The notes under the pieces were generated by a model. It was not told where the DNA came from, made no database searches, and saw only the letters and a list, made by a program, of their open reading frames with translations. From Haliclona indistincta (Eukaryota > Porifera > Demospongiae > Haplosclerida > Chalinidae): 64,000 nucleotides of DNA. Shown here in pieces: positions 54,932-64,000 of the stretch (positions within the stretch are counted from its first letter, which is position 1; every line of letters starts with the position of its first letter). The DNA is taken from contig OZ024783.1 in the NCBI GenBank assembly GCA_964017065.1, forward strand, positions 2,901,665-2,965,664, read 5' to 3'. Made by a program: the position numbers and the translations under genes.

Positions 54932-55709
54932 GACGGAAGATAGCTCTCATCTGGGAGGTTGTGTTGTTGGCTCGTAATGCACTATCTTACAACGAAGAAA
55001 CCAGTCTCATTGTCAAGCATGGAAAAATTTTTGTACAAACTTTGCTAAAATTTATCAGGTCACTCATCGAAATTGATATTAAGTTGAACATTTTTACCAA
55101 TTTTTCATACTTGCAGGACTCCTTCGTGTAGCAATATAATGGAGTGTTATCATCCTGACCTTTCTGTAGCTGATGATGACCTTCCCACAGAGGTCATTGC
55201 TCCGGAGGTCGAACTGGTTGAAGCAGAGGAACTGTTCATTGCTCCAACTGAGACAAAGATAGCACCATCCTCACCCGTGAAGAGAAAATCAAAGGTTGAT
55301 AACTTCATGACTCATGTGTAAGGTGGTGAGTGAGTTTGGTTTCCTGCAGAGACTACAAAATCTGATGGATCGTAGTGAAGAAGGAGAAGAGGAGAAGATG
55401 GAGGCCGAGCAAGACGAGCTTGTGAACAACAGAGACCAACTGGTTAGTAACTCACTCACTCACTCATTCACTCACTCATTCACTCGTTCACTCACTCACT
55501 CACTCACTCACTCACTCACTCACTCACTCACTCACTGGCACCTCTCTCTCTATCCTCCTCAGCTCTGGTTTGATGCTGCTGTGCAGTTGTTGGACGATCT
55601 CTGTCAGAACGAAAACTCACCTCCTTTCCTGAAACCAGTGGACACAGAAACATTTCCAGTGAGTAAATAGAGTCATCACTCACCCACTCACCCTCATTCA
55701 CTCATGTGT

Positions 55710-55740
<31 letters not shown>

Positions 55741-55904
55741 CCTCTCTCTCAGGACTATCCATTGGTTGTTTGTTGTCCGATGGATCTTAGTCTAGTTCGT
55801 CAGAAGCTCTCTGAGGGTCACTATCGAGTGCCAAGAGAGCTCATTGATGATGTTAGACTGATCTTTACTAACGCTAAAGAGTACAATCAACACAGATCAC
55901 AGGT

Positions 55905-56213
55905 TTGTATACTCCTATCCATCCCAGTATTCTCTTGTACAGCCCAGTATACTATTGCATATCCCAGTATACTATTGCATATCTCAGTATACTCTTGTAT
56001 ATCTCAGTATACTCTTGCAATTTCCTGTATACGCTTGTACATCCCAGTATACTCTTGTACATCTCAGTATACTCTTGCACATCTCAGTATACTATTGCAC
56101 ATCCCAGTATACTCTTGTATATCCCAGTATACTATTTCACGTCTCAGAATACTCTTGCACATTCCAGTGTACTATTGCATATCTCAGTATACTCTTGCAT
56201 ATCTCAGTATAGT
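55905..56213. repeat. 20-bp intronic minisatellite, copy E
   Basis: About 15 units of the CAGTATACT-based repeat in the last BRWD-E intron. Confidence 0.93.
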
Positions 56214-57279
56214 ACTTTAGTAAATGCCCACAGAAATTATAACAATAGTCTTGCACAATGTGTGATGTGAAATTGAAGTTTTACATAATAATAATCGTTA
56301 ACTTACATGTACACATGTATAATTTGGTGTTTCCTCCTCACAGGTCTACAAGATGGCTAAGTCTCTTCAAGCGTTGTTCGAGATCAAGGTACTGGAGTTC
56401 CTGAAATCATGTCAAGCTGAGGACAGCAGACCAGTCTATGGCACCAGACGAACCCTCGGTATTCTAGCGGAATCCACTCCACAGATCCCATCTAGACTAA
56501 GATCATCTTCTCACAGCACTGCAGACACAATGAGCAGTTTGATAATGAACGGACTATCAACCTCGACTGAAGAACTCTCCTCAAACGATGAATCTGAGAG
56601 CTGAGACGAACTGTACATTGAGGAAGAGGAGGTGGGCGTGGTCAGAAGACGCGTGACCACTAGGAGTAGATCACAGCGGAAGAGACGATATGATGATCAG
56701 GAAGGGGGCGGGGCAGTGGGCAGGGTAGTGACTATAGGTCAGCGTCAAAGAGACTCAGACGATTGAGCATGTCAGACGATGAGGAAGATGATGAGTTAGA
56801 GGATGAAGAAGATGAGGTTATTCCACGAGTATCACACATTGTCACTACACGAACTGGTAGAACAGTCAAACCAACCATCAAATATTAATAATACTTCATT
56901 TTGTGGTTATTATTTTAAAATCAAATATAAAACCTTATTGATTTGTTTACATTTGGTGTAGTGCTATTCATTGGCTACATGTTGTATTGTCATGTCATTG
57001 TTTAGACGCCACGCCTTCTGCAAGGTAAGTTAGCTAGTGACAAGGGGAACCAACTCATCACCATGGCAATGCAGCTACACAGCAAGGCTTGCAAAACCCA
57101 CTATATTATGCATTCTCACAATAGACACTAACACCACTGCACTGTTTGGTATTGAGTAAAATATTCACCAAGGGTGCCCTTGCTATCACTTATTGTGAAA
57201 TTCTATCAACAAGTGAAGTTACCAATTCATTTATAACTAGCTACGCCCTGGAAAGGTGTGGCTTGTTTGATCGACAGTT

Positions 57280-60200
57280 ATGGCGTCTTGTGCCGATCAG
57301 GTAAAGGCTGTTTCTTTAGCTGCAACAGTCCATAGCTGCATTGTTGTATGTAGTATATAAATAATATTTGTCTGTAATCTTCGTCTGCTGTTCAGGAGAC
57401 CGAGAGCGCTGAGTACCGCTCGTTCCAAAGACATTTTGCTGACCTGTTCAAATCCATTGGTGACCCTACTTCACTGGCAGCAGAACTGTACTCCGCTGGT
57501 CTACTGTCACGAGAGACGAGAAATAAACTATTCAGTAGAGGAGTACTAGTGGACTCAGAGAAAGTGTCTATATACTCTTAGTCGAGATGGATACAGCAAT
57601 CCGACTAGACCCTAGCAACTACCACAAGTTTGTGGAAGCACTAGAGAAGGACAGTTCAATGCAGCACCTCTGTGGCAAGCTGAGGTCCACATGTGGTGAG
57701 TGTGATAATGTGTGTCTGAGTACATCCACTGACCAGTGCAAGGTGTTCTGATGTAGCTCAACTCAAGTCACTGCACACTCCTCAACTGGTGTCATCCCTA
57801 CCACCAAACACATCAGCTGGTGAGTAGAGAATGTGTGTATGGTGGAATAACATGTGACAGTGTCTTACAGCACAGACCAATAATAGTACGATACCATCCT
57901 CCATCACTAGAAAGTCATCACTGTCTCCTCCTCTAAACAAATCAGGTGAGAAATGAAATTGTTAGCAATGAAGCATCATGTGACAGCTTTGTATGACTAC
58001 AGCAAAGATGAGTAAAGAGTGTGACAGTGATTTGCTCTCCTCCTCCATCACCTCTTCATCTCATTCAAGCACAACAGGTATAATGACATACTCAGTCACT
58101 AATGACCAGTGGATGATGTGTTTCCTCTCCTCAGCTATCACCAGGAAACAGTACAAACAGTTCCTAAAGAAATGTTACCGACAGCCACTCCCTGATGATG
58201 ATAAGCTACTCACTACTGCCAGCAAGCACTACATTGAGCTAGCTGTCATCAGCAAGAAGGGTATCACCAGGAAGCAAGCAGATGAGTTTACTAGAAAAAG
58301 TCTCCACGGTTTAACTGAAGAGATCTTGCGTGAGAAAGCTCCGATAGCACTAGATCATATACTAAAGCCCAGAGAGGATGGTAGACCAGTACGTTGTGTC
58401 CTGGTGGAGGGTGCACCAGGTATCGGCAAGAGCACACTGGCATGGGAGGTGTGTCACAAGTGGGAGGAGTTAGAGAGTGTGGAGCAGTTCGAGTTAGTGG
58501 TGCTAGTTCGCTTGAGGGAGAAGAAGGCTCAAGAGGCACGCTGCCTTGGGGACCTTCTGCCATGTGATGCTACCACTAACATGAAGGAGCTCTTGGCTGC
58601 AATAGGAGAAGGAGATGGCGTACTTATCGTGTGTGATGGGTTTGATGAGCTTCCTTGTGAGCAGCGACAGGAGGGCTCAGTCCACATAGATCTACTCAAG
58701 GGTAGGCTCCTGGCAGAGGCTACTATTATTGTCACCAGTCGTCCTTCAGTAAGCGCTGAGCTGTGGAGTCTCTGCCAGCATAACATAGACAGGCACCTCG
58801 AGGTGATAGGCTTCACTAAAGAGGATATCAAGCGGTTTGCTGAGAGCGTGTTTAGTGGGGATATCCTGGCAGGGTTCTTGTCTTACATCACCAGTAATCC
58901 TCCCATATATGGTATGATGTACATCCCTCTCAATGCCGTCTTTGTAGCCCTGATATACCAGGACAGCTACGACACAGATACTCCCTTCCCTACAACCATG
59001 ACACAGCTCTATGACACTCTCACTCGTGGTCTCATTCGCAGGCACCTCGTGTCTACACATCGGGTTCCTAGTGAGTATTGCATGCCTCCTTCCCTCCAGC
59101 GTACTGAGGACATTAACAAGCTTCCTTCTGTAGTGGCTCAGCAGCTTCTTCATCTAGCCAAAGTGGCCTATGAGAGTTTGTGCAAGAAAATGTTCGTCTT
59201 TACTGACCTTGGTGAGGACTTTGAGCATCTTGGGACAATGAAAAAGACCACAAGTGTGAATGTGTGTACAGGTCCTGGGTGCTCCTACTCCTTCCTCCAT
59301 CTCACTCTTCAAGAATACTTGACTGCCCTCCACATTGCTATTGTGAATCCTAGTGGCTTTGAACTGGTAGAATGGCTAAAGGAAGGTAGTGTTGTTGTGA
59401 GGTTTCTGGCAGGAATGTACAGACATGATGATTATCATAGTCACCCTGTGTACCAGGAGTTGATACATCAACTTGCGTATCAGCGTCTACAGTTGGTCCA
59501 CTGTGCATATGAGTGTCCTAGCATTATGGATAGTGTGAAGGTGGACTATAGTAAACGTGATACAATCAATGTTGGGCCAGTAGTCGGTTTTGACTGGTAT
59601 GCCACAGGATACTGCATCAGCCACTTTGATGAAAGATGGGGAATTGTAGTGAGGCATAAGTCAGAGGAAGATATTGATCTCCTGGTGAAGGGTCTTAGGT
59701 CCTCATCTATTGCTAAAGAGAGAAATTTGTCGTTACACATAACTGGATCGTCCCTTTCTGTAATTATTACATTAAGAGAGTTTTTACGACTTAAGAAACT
59801 TGGATTATGGAGGGTTAACATTGATCATGATGATCTGGTCATCTTACAGCAGCTGATAGCACCAGGGAGTGAACTAGAATATCTAGTTATTTATGGCAAT
59901 AAATCATGCATTAGTAGTTTATTGATCTCAACATTATTTCAACCCTCTTCATTGCAAGAACTTACCTTGTTCATTAATGACACTATCAATGAAACTCAGC
60001 TTCTTCCACATGGTAACACAAACCTCAAGAAACTTACCATTTTTCACCTGCTACATAGTGTAGCTGCATTGATCGTGAATAGTACTTCACTGACCTACCT
60101 GAAGATTGGTGGTTCACTACACCTACCTAATCTACCTGACCTACCTGACAATGCTTATTTTTCTCTACTAGACAGTGATCTACCTGTTCTCACTAATATT

Positions 60201-60404
60201 GTACAGTCACACCACACACTAGAAGTACTAGAGATTTACGACATACAAAATTGTACTGACTCTACTAACCTGCTCCAACTGATCGAGGCTGCTGATAGTA
60301 ATGAACATGTAGTAACATTCAAACTTGTTCGTTCAGACTATAACAAGCTACCACCACACATCCACGAACAATATAAGCATTTGTTACAACCATATGGACG
60401 TTAG
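57280..60404 (+). CDS. NLR-E: NACHT - LRR receptor with interrupted CARD exon
   Basis: Exons: 57280-57300 (MASCADQ), 57396-about 57687, about 57749-57811, 57871-57945, 58003-58077 and the NACHT-LRR exon from 58135. In exon 2 the segment after SRETR is replaced by unrelated or scrambled sequence with TAG at 57579-57581 in frame, so a full CARD cannot be made without skipping this exon. The remaining exons are open: GAPGIGKST (58414-58440), IVCDGFDELP, FLHLTLQEYL, then LRRs with an extra block (HLPNLPDLPDNAYF near 60118-60160) not present in sister copies. It may act as a CARD-less NACHT-LRR protein or be decaying. It shares the extra small exon (58003-58077) with NLR-B. Confidence 0.75.
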
Positions 60405-61915
60405 AACTGAACGATGATGAGTATGTGCAAAATTTGATTTCTTCTTTCAGTGTGTAGTAGCAGTTTACTTTACGTTATAATACAACATCTTTTGGTTGCT
60501 TCGAATATTATGTCACTAGAAGAATTACTGTATTATTAATTAATGGTTTTGAATTATTTACCTCAACTACAGTGTATATTGTTTTTTTTGTCACTCCTGT
60601 TTTAGTGCAGCCATGTAACTGTGTTCCATTGTTTGATTTGAATAGTATTCTTGCACATGAACATGTTTCTATCTCATGTACAGTAAATTAGATAATGATA
60701 GTAGCACAGCACTACAGTAACTACCTGGAAACAGTACTACACTGAATTGGAACAATTCTATCTTTATAATTCTATAAGAATCTGTTAAAACCTTGTAATT
60801 AATGATAATACTTGTACTTATGTGTTCATTATGATTTCAGTCTTTTTATATAACTGTTCAATATTTGAATAATTTTTGAACTACTTTGTCTTTTTTCATG
60901 TACATGTGTAGAACGCATCATTTTTAAATATTTTTTGTCACTCCTGTTTTGTAATTGTTAGCTACTTTGTGCAGAGTTTGAATATGTGTAATTTTTTCAA
61001 ATCATGTTTCTGTCTCACGTGCAATAAATTAGATAGTGATGATGGGTAGTATACTGCCTAGAGGAGGAGTACTGGAAGATGATGCATGACTTGGAATGGA
61101 TTACAACAGCTTTGAGTTCATGCTCTTAGCTTGATCTAGCTTGCTAATTCATGACATTTCATCCTAGCTAGTAGAATGACTTTCTCTCATTCTAATCTAT
61201 TAACTCAATAATGTAACTTTTGCGAGACATGTTAAACCCTTTATTGCTGATCTCATCAACCTGAAATTTATGGTTCTGGAAATTTATGGAAATTTGTTTT
61301 GGTTGTTAGTCGATGTCCTATCATTTGCTTACTCAGACCAGCTATGGACCAGCTTCCATTACCGAGGTCCATAGCTGGTCTGAGTAAGCAAATGATAGGA
61401 CATCGACTAACAACCAAACAGACACCAAAGGATGGAGTGCTTGACAATAAGGTACAGTGAGTTGGTTTTTGGTGATATTTACGGTACTGCATACTTTTTT
61501 AGTTGCTGCAGTCGATGAGCTTATGTTAGCATAATAAATATTTAAACTGAGTTTTCAAGTTATAATTTTAAATAAAATAATTAGTCAGAGCTCAAGTTGC
61601 TCATTGCAAATTAAGAGGAGATTGGGATCAGATTCAGATCTTTGTGGTCCTTTATCTTGATTGATATAGTGCAGTCATGCAATGCACAGTGATGATGGAA
61701 AGACAGAGGTGGGTGGGACATGCAGTACAGCTGACAAACAACAGAGTGAAGATCAGGTGAATATGTAAGAAAATTCAAATTTCCCGCTTTGTTGTCTGGA
61801 GGCGTGGCTGGTTATGCGCACTACTCGCGGCACTACTAGCACTGTAAATAGCACTCGATCGAGCTAGCACTGTATCTATAGGCTACTAGCACTAACACAT
61901 GGAAAAAAGCGCGCC
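60405..61915. other. NLR-E 3' flank and Death-E upstream region
   Basis: Matches flanks of NLR-A and NLR-D, apart from a hairpin insertion at about 61210-61500. The Death-gene upstream block follows, with TTTCCCGC at 61780-61787 and GGAGGCGTGGCTGGTTATGCG. Confidence 0.65.
61298..61418. ncRNA. Perfect 53-bp stem hairpin with 15-nt loop (small-RNA precursor or mini-element)
   Basis: Positions 61298-61350 and 61366-61418 are exact reverse complements over 53 bases, enclosing the loop AGCTTCCATTACCGA. It is absent from the equivalent flank of NLR-A and NLR-D. It could be a pre-miRNA or siRNA-type hairpin or the end product of a very young MITE; transcription is unknown. Confidence 0.4.
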
Positions 61916-62408
61916 ATGCATTCCACGCGAGAGACTCGTACTAACATCTCTCAGACTCTGATCATCTCTGGTACTACAAACTCTGGTCCTCTATCATGTG
62001 AGTGAAGTGATTTTTACAAAGTTGAGCTTTTCTATTTCTCTCCGGCAGCTGACAGACCCTCTTATGATCAGCTCCTTCATCTCAAGAAACCTGATGGGTC
62101 TTCTCTGAGAGTTATTCGATGGATCTCATCATTGGAACAATGGCAGTGCACGGACCTAGCTCACATGCTCTTGAAGGATGATGATCTAGTGAGAAGGTAT
62201 CAGAAGGAATGCAAAGATAAGAACGAGTTTGTTCGGAGGGTCCTGGACGACTGGTTGTCACGTGATGACAGAGGTCTCAATGATTCAGCTGTTCCACGTA
62301 CTTGGTCATCTCTTGCTGAGTGTATCAGTGATGCTGATCTACCAGGAGACCTAGCCACAGCCATCAATGATGCATGTGCAGGAGACCTAGCCACAGCCAT
62401 CAATACAG
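61916..62408 (+). CDS. Death-domain protein, copy E (3' end uncertain)
   Basis: Exon 1 is 61916-61997 (MHSTRETRTNISQTLIISGTTNSGP..) and exon 2 is 62049-62408, an intact Death domain (RRVLDDWLSRDDRG.., PRTWSSLAECISDADL). The end of exon 2 carries a direct duplication of about 33 bp (GGAGACCTAGCCACAGCCATC twice) that removed the donor used by copy A; a new donor ACAG|gtgaga keeps phase 1. A compatible downstream exon may be 63554-63607. Otherwise the frame ends after NYSCNK near 62434. Confidence 0.65.
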
Positions 62409-62572
62409 GTGAGAACTACAGTTGCAACAAGTGAAGGAATGTTCCATGCACACATTTGTAAGCTTTGTGCTGTGTCTTGTTACTGCATTACACTTCAGAA
62501 CTAGTTTAGTTATTATATTCAGTGTTAGGTGGTTCTGTACTGAAGAAGTATAGTGTAAGAACTGTGTGCAGG

Positions 62573-62600
62573 GGCGTACAGCGGTTTTATTACTCCTTAC
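62573..62600. mobile_element. Solo hAT terminus
   Basis: CAGGGGCGTACA matches the left end of the hAT element at 26717. No partner end is evident within the window. Confidence 0.45.
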
Positions 62601-62887
62601 AAAAAAGCGTAAAGTGTGATCTGTGCCTGGAAGGAAGGTTTATCTGGAAGGTTTATTATTAAACATGGTTTATTCTCCATGATTGACGCTTTTAGATTAT
62701 GAAACAGCTGTATCTACAAGGGTGCTTTCAGTGCTCAAGCACCTCCTTAGCAAGCTATTTGCTATGAAAAGAGTTGCTATGTCACTATAATAATATTCAT
62801 AAAATCTGGGCTGGAGTCATCAGTGCTGTTTAAAACCACATGTAATCACTTGTCATGCAGTGTAGGCTAAGTGCTCTTTGTCTGAAT

Positions 62888-63505
62888 CAGGAGCGCATAA
62901 TGAGAGAGCGACGTAATAGAGTAGGAGCGTGAAGCGCCCACGCATTTGATTAAAAATTGGAACTCCAGACATGATGGGACGTGTTACTAAGAATAGAACA
63001 CTCATTGCGTTGTACTGTACAAGCGTACGTACGTACGATCGAGCGGGTACGCCGAGTAGTAAAGCAGCTAGCCACGTGTTCTCTGATGGCGTCTGCAGGT
63101 GCCACTGGCAAGAGTCAAACAAAGAAAGCCAGCTCCAGAACGGTACGGAGCTGTTCCAAGTACGGAGCTGTTCCAAGGTCGTTCCCAGTTACACCAGGAA
63201 GAGGAACAACTTGCCGCGGCGAGAGTTGATTGTCAGGCTTATCGTGCTGGTTAGCTAGGCGCTTGGCCAACAATCGAGGCGATCGCCTGGGAGTGATCGC
63301 GAGCGGCACTAGTCTATGAACTAGCGTTCTTCGAGGAGTACTCACTTCGTCTTCCATCTTGTGTACGAACGCGTGTACGTGTATAACGAGATTGTTCTAT
63401 TCTTAGTAACACGTCCCATCATGTCTGGAGTTCCAATTTTTAATCAAATGCGTGGGCGCTTCACGCTCCTACTCTATTACGTCGCTCTCTCATTATGCGC
63501 TCCTG
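62888..63505. mobile_element. CAGGAGC-type MITE downstream of Death E
   Basis: Near-perfect inverted termini of about 115 bp are flanked by the 8-bp duplication GTCTGAAT (62880-62887, 63506-63513). It is the third member of the family in the window; the internal reading frames are not credible genes. Confidence 0.88.
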
Positions 63506-63553
63506 GTCTGAATACACAATGCTATTTTGTGTACTGATAACTAACAATTACAG

Positions 63554-63607
63554 AGTATGAGCACTCTCCATATTCAAATCCTGGATACGCCATTGATGTG
63601 GGCAAAT
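63554..63607 (+). CDS. Possible further exon of Death gene E
   Basis: After a good acceptor (AACAATTACAG) an open stretch in phase 1 encodes EYEHSPYSNPGYAIDVGK and ends at AAAT|gtaggt. It would join Death E exon 2 with the MITE in the intron. There is no homologue in the other copies to support it. Confidence 0.3.
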
Positions 63608-64000
63608 GTAGGTTTGTAACCTGAGTCAGCAGATTGTAGTTGAATTAGTACTGTAATTTTATTATGGCTATAGAATAATTATAAAAACTGTTGAGTGGAA
63701 TCCTGCAATTAATATTAATTTTATCTCACTTTGAACTTATTATTATGTCAACTGTATTTTTGTCAGACCCTCTCACTGTACACTTGGGACAATTGTACAT
63801 CTGGTCAATCCATCATTTATCATAACTAGTGAAATGCAGACATTTGTGGGGCGAGCCTGAGCGAGCGGGTCAGCGGGGTCATTTATAGCCTCGTACCCAG
63901 GCTCTCTGGCAGAGATTTAATTATGCGTGGGTGTTGAAATGCGGGGGTGGCGATTGAGAGCCTGGTATCTAGCGTTTTGAATTAATGAGCAGAAGCACGT
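63608..64000. other. Window end, no gene seen
   Basis: AT-rich sequence; the last 130 bp contain CCCAGGCTCTC and GAGAGCCTGG, possibly termini of another small inverted-repeat element, and the phrase AATTA..GCGTGGGTGTT that also occurs in the NLR-B exon-1 MITE (near 12953). Confidence 0.4.

Larger units (their letters stand above)
53506..56887 (+). pseudogene. BRWD/PHIP-like copy E, 5'-truncated with premature stop
   Basis: Exons: 53506-53578, 53715-53799, 53916-54184, 54490-54733, 54933-55058, 55117-55294, 55350-55442, 55563-55658, 55753-55902, 56344-56604. Everything from RFHD through bromodomain 2 is open. The terminal exon has TGA at 56602-56604 (sister copies AGA), and downstream an inserted TA (GACTATAGGTC near 56735) also shifts the tail. 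No exon upstream of 53506 remains. A protein with both bromodomains but no acidic tail could be made if a promoter exists, so 'pseudogene' is a judgement. Confidence 0.7.

Noticed and set aside
62971..63357. Overlapping frames in the third CAGGAGC MITE
   Set aside because: They arise from inverted repeats read on both strands and are not shared with the sister elements.

Overview
This is eukaryotic, animal-type DNA: GT-AG introns of about 50-400 bp, many (CT)n, (ACTC)n and (GT)n tracts, and three gene families that occur together in animals. The NACHT-LRR proteins with CARD or Death N-termini, the compact introns and the hairpin-transposon load fit a demosponge best (Amphimedon-like). That assignment is inference from protein style; cnidarians or other early animals are not excluded.

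The window is one tandem array on the + strand. The repeated module is [BRWD/PHIP-like 3' gene half] - about 300-400 bp - [NLR gene] - about 1 kb of conserved 3' flank - [Death-domain gene]. BRWD-like copies: A 1-3624, B 9349-12496, C 18039-18742, C2 30787-34085, D 34861-42018, E 53506-56887. NLR copies: A 4025-6972, B 12875-16148, C 20526-25753, D 42326-45243, E 57280-60404. Death-domain copies: A 8079-9148, B 16753-17823, fragments at 30278-30786 and 34519-34860, D 46284-47955, E 61916-62408, plus a diverged Death domain inside NLR-C. All BRWD copies lack the N-terminal WD40 repeats; D is the longest (WD40 end, two bromodomains, acidic tail). NLR-A and NLR-D look intact. B has a transposon in exon 1 and a frameshift in its LRRs; E has a stop in its CARD exon.

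The most striking locus is NLR-C. Its CARD exons are absent. Upstream lies a first exon ending in a canonical 2A-like ribosome-skipping motif (DIELNPGP, 20895-20918), then a Death-domain exon, both phase-compatible with the NACHT-LRR exon. The predicted product is a 2A-Death-NACHT-LRR receptor with a cleavable or dual-targeted N-terminus. In the Death-gene paralogues the same position reads NSGP, a decayed 2A.

Mobile DNA has remodelled the array: a degenerate hAT transposon (26717-29360), a 4.9-kb foldback element that is one giant palindrome with a 7-bp target duplication (48371-53268), three copies of a CAGGAGC-ended MITE family (one with its empty site visible in a sister copy), a TTAA-flanked element, a MULE-like element, and several hairpin insertions within gene copies. 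Exon phases suggest that Death exons can splice in frame into the next BRWD copy, so the array also generates chimeric reading frames.
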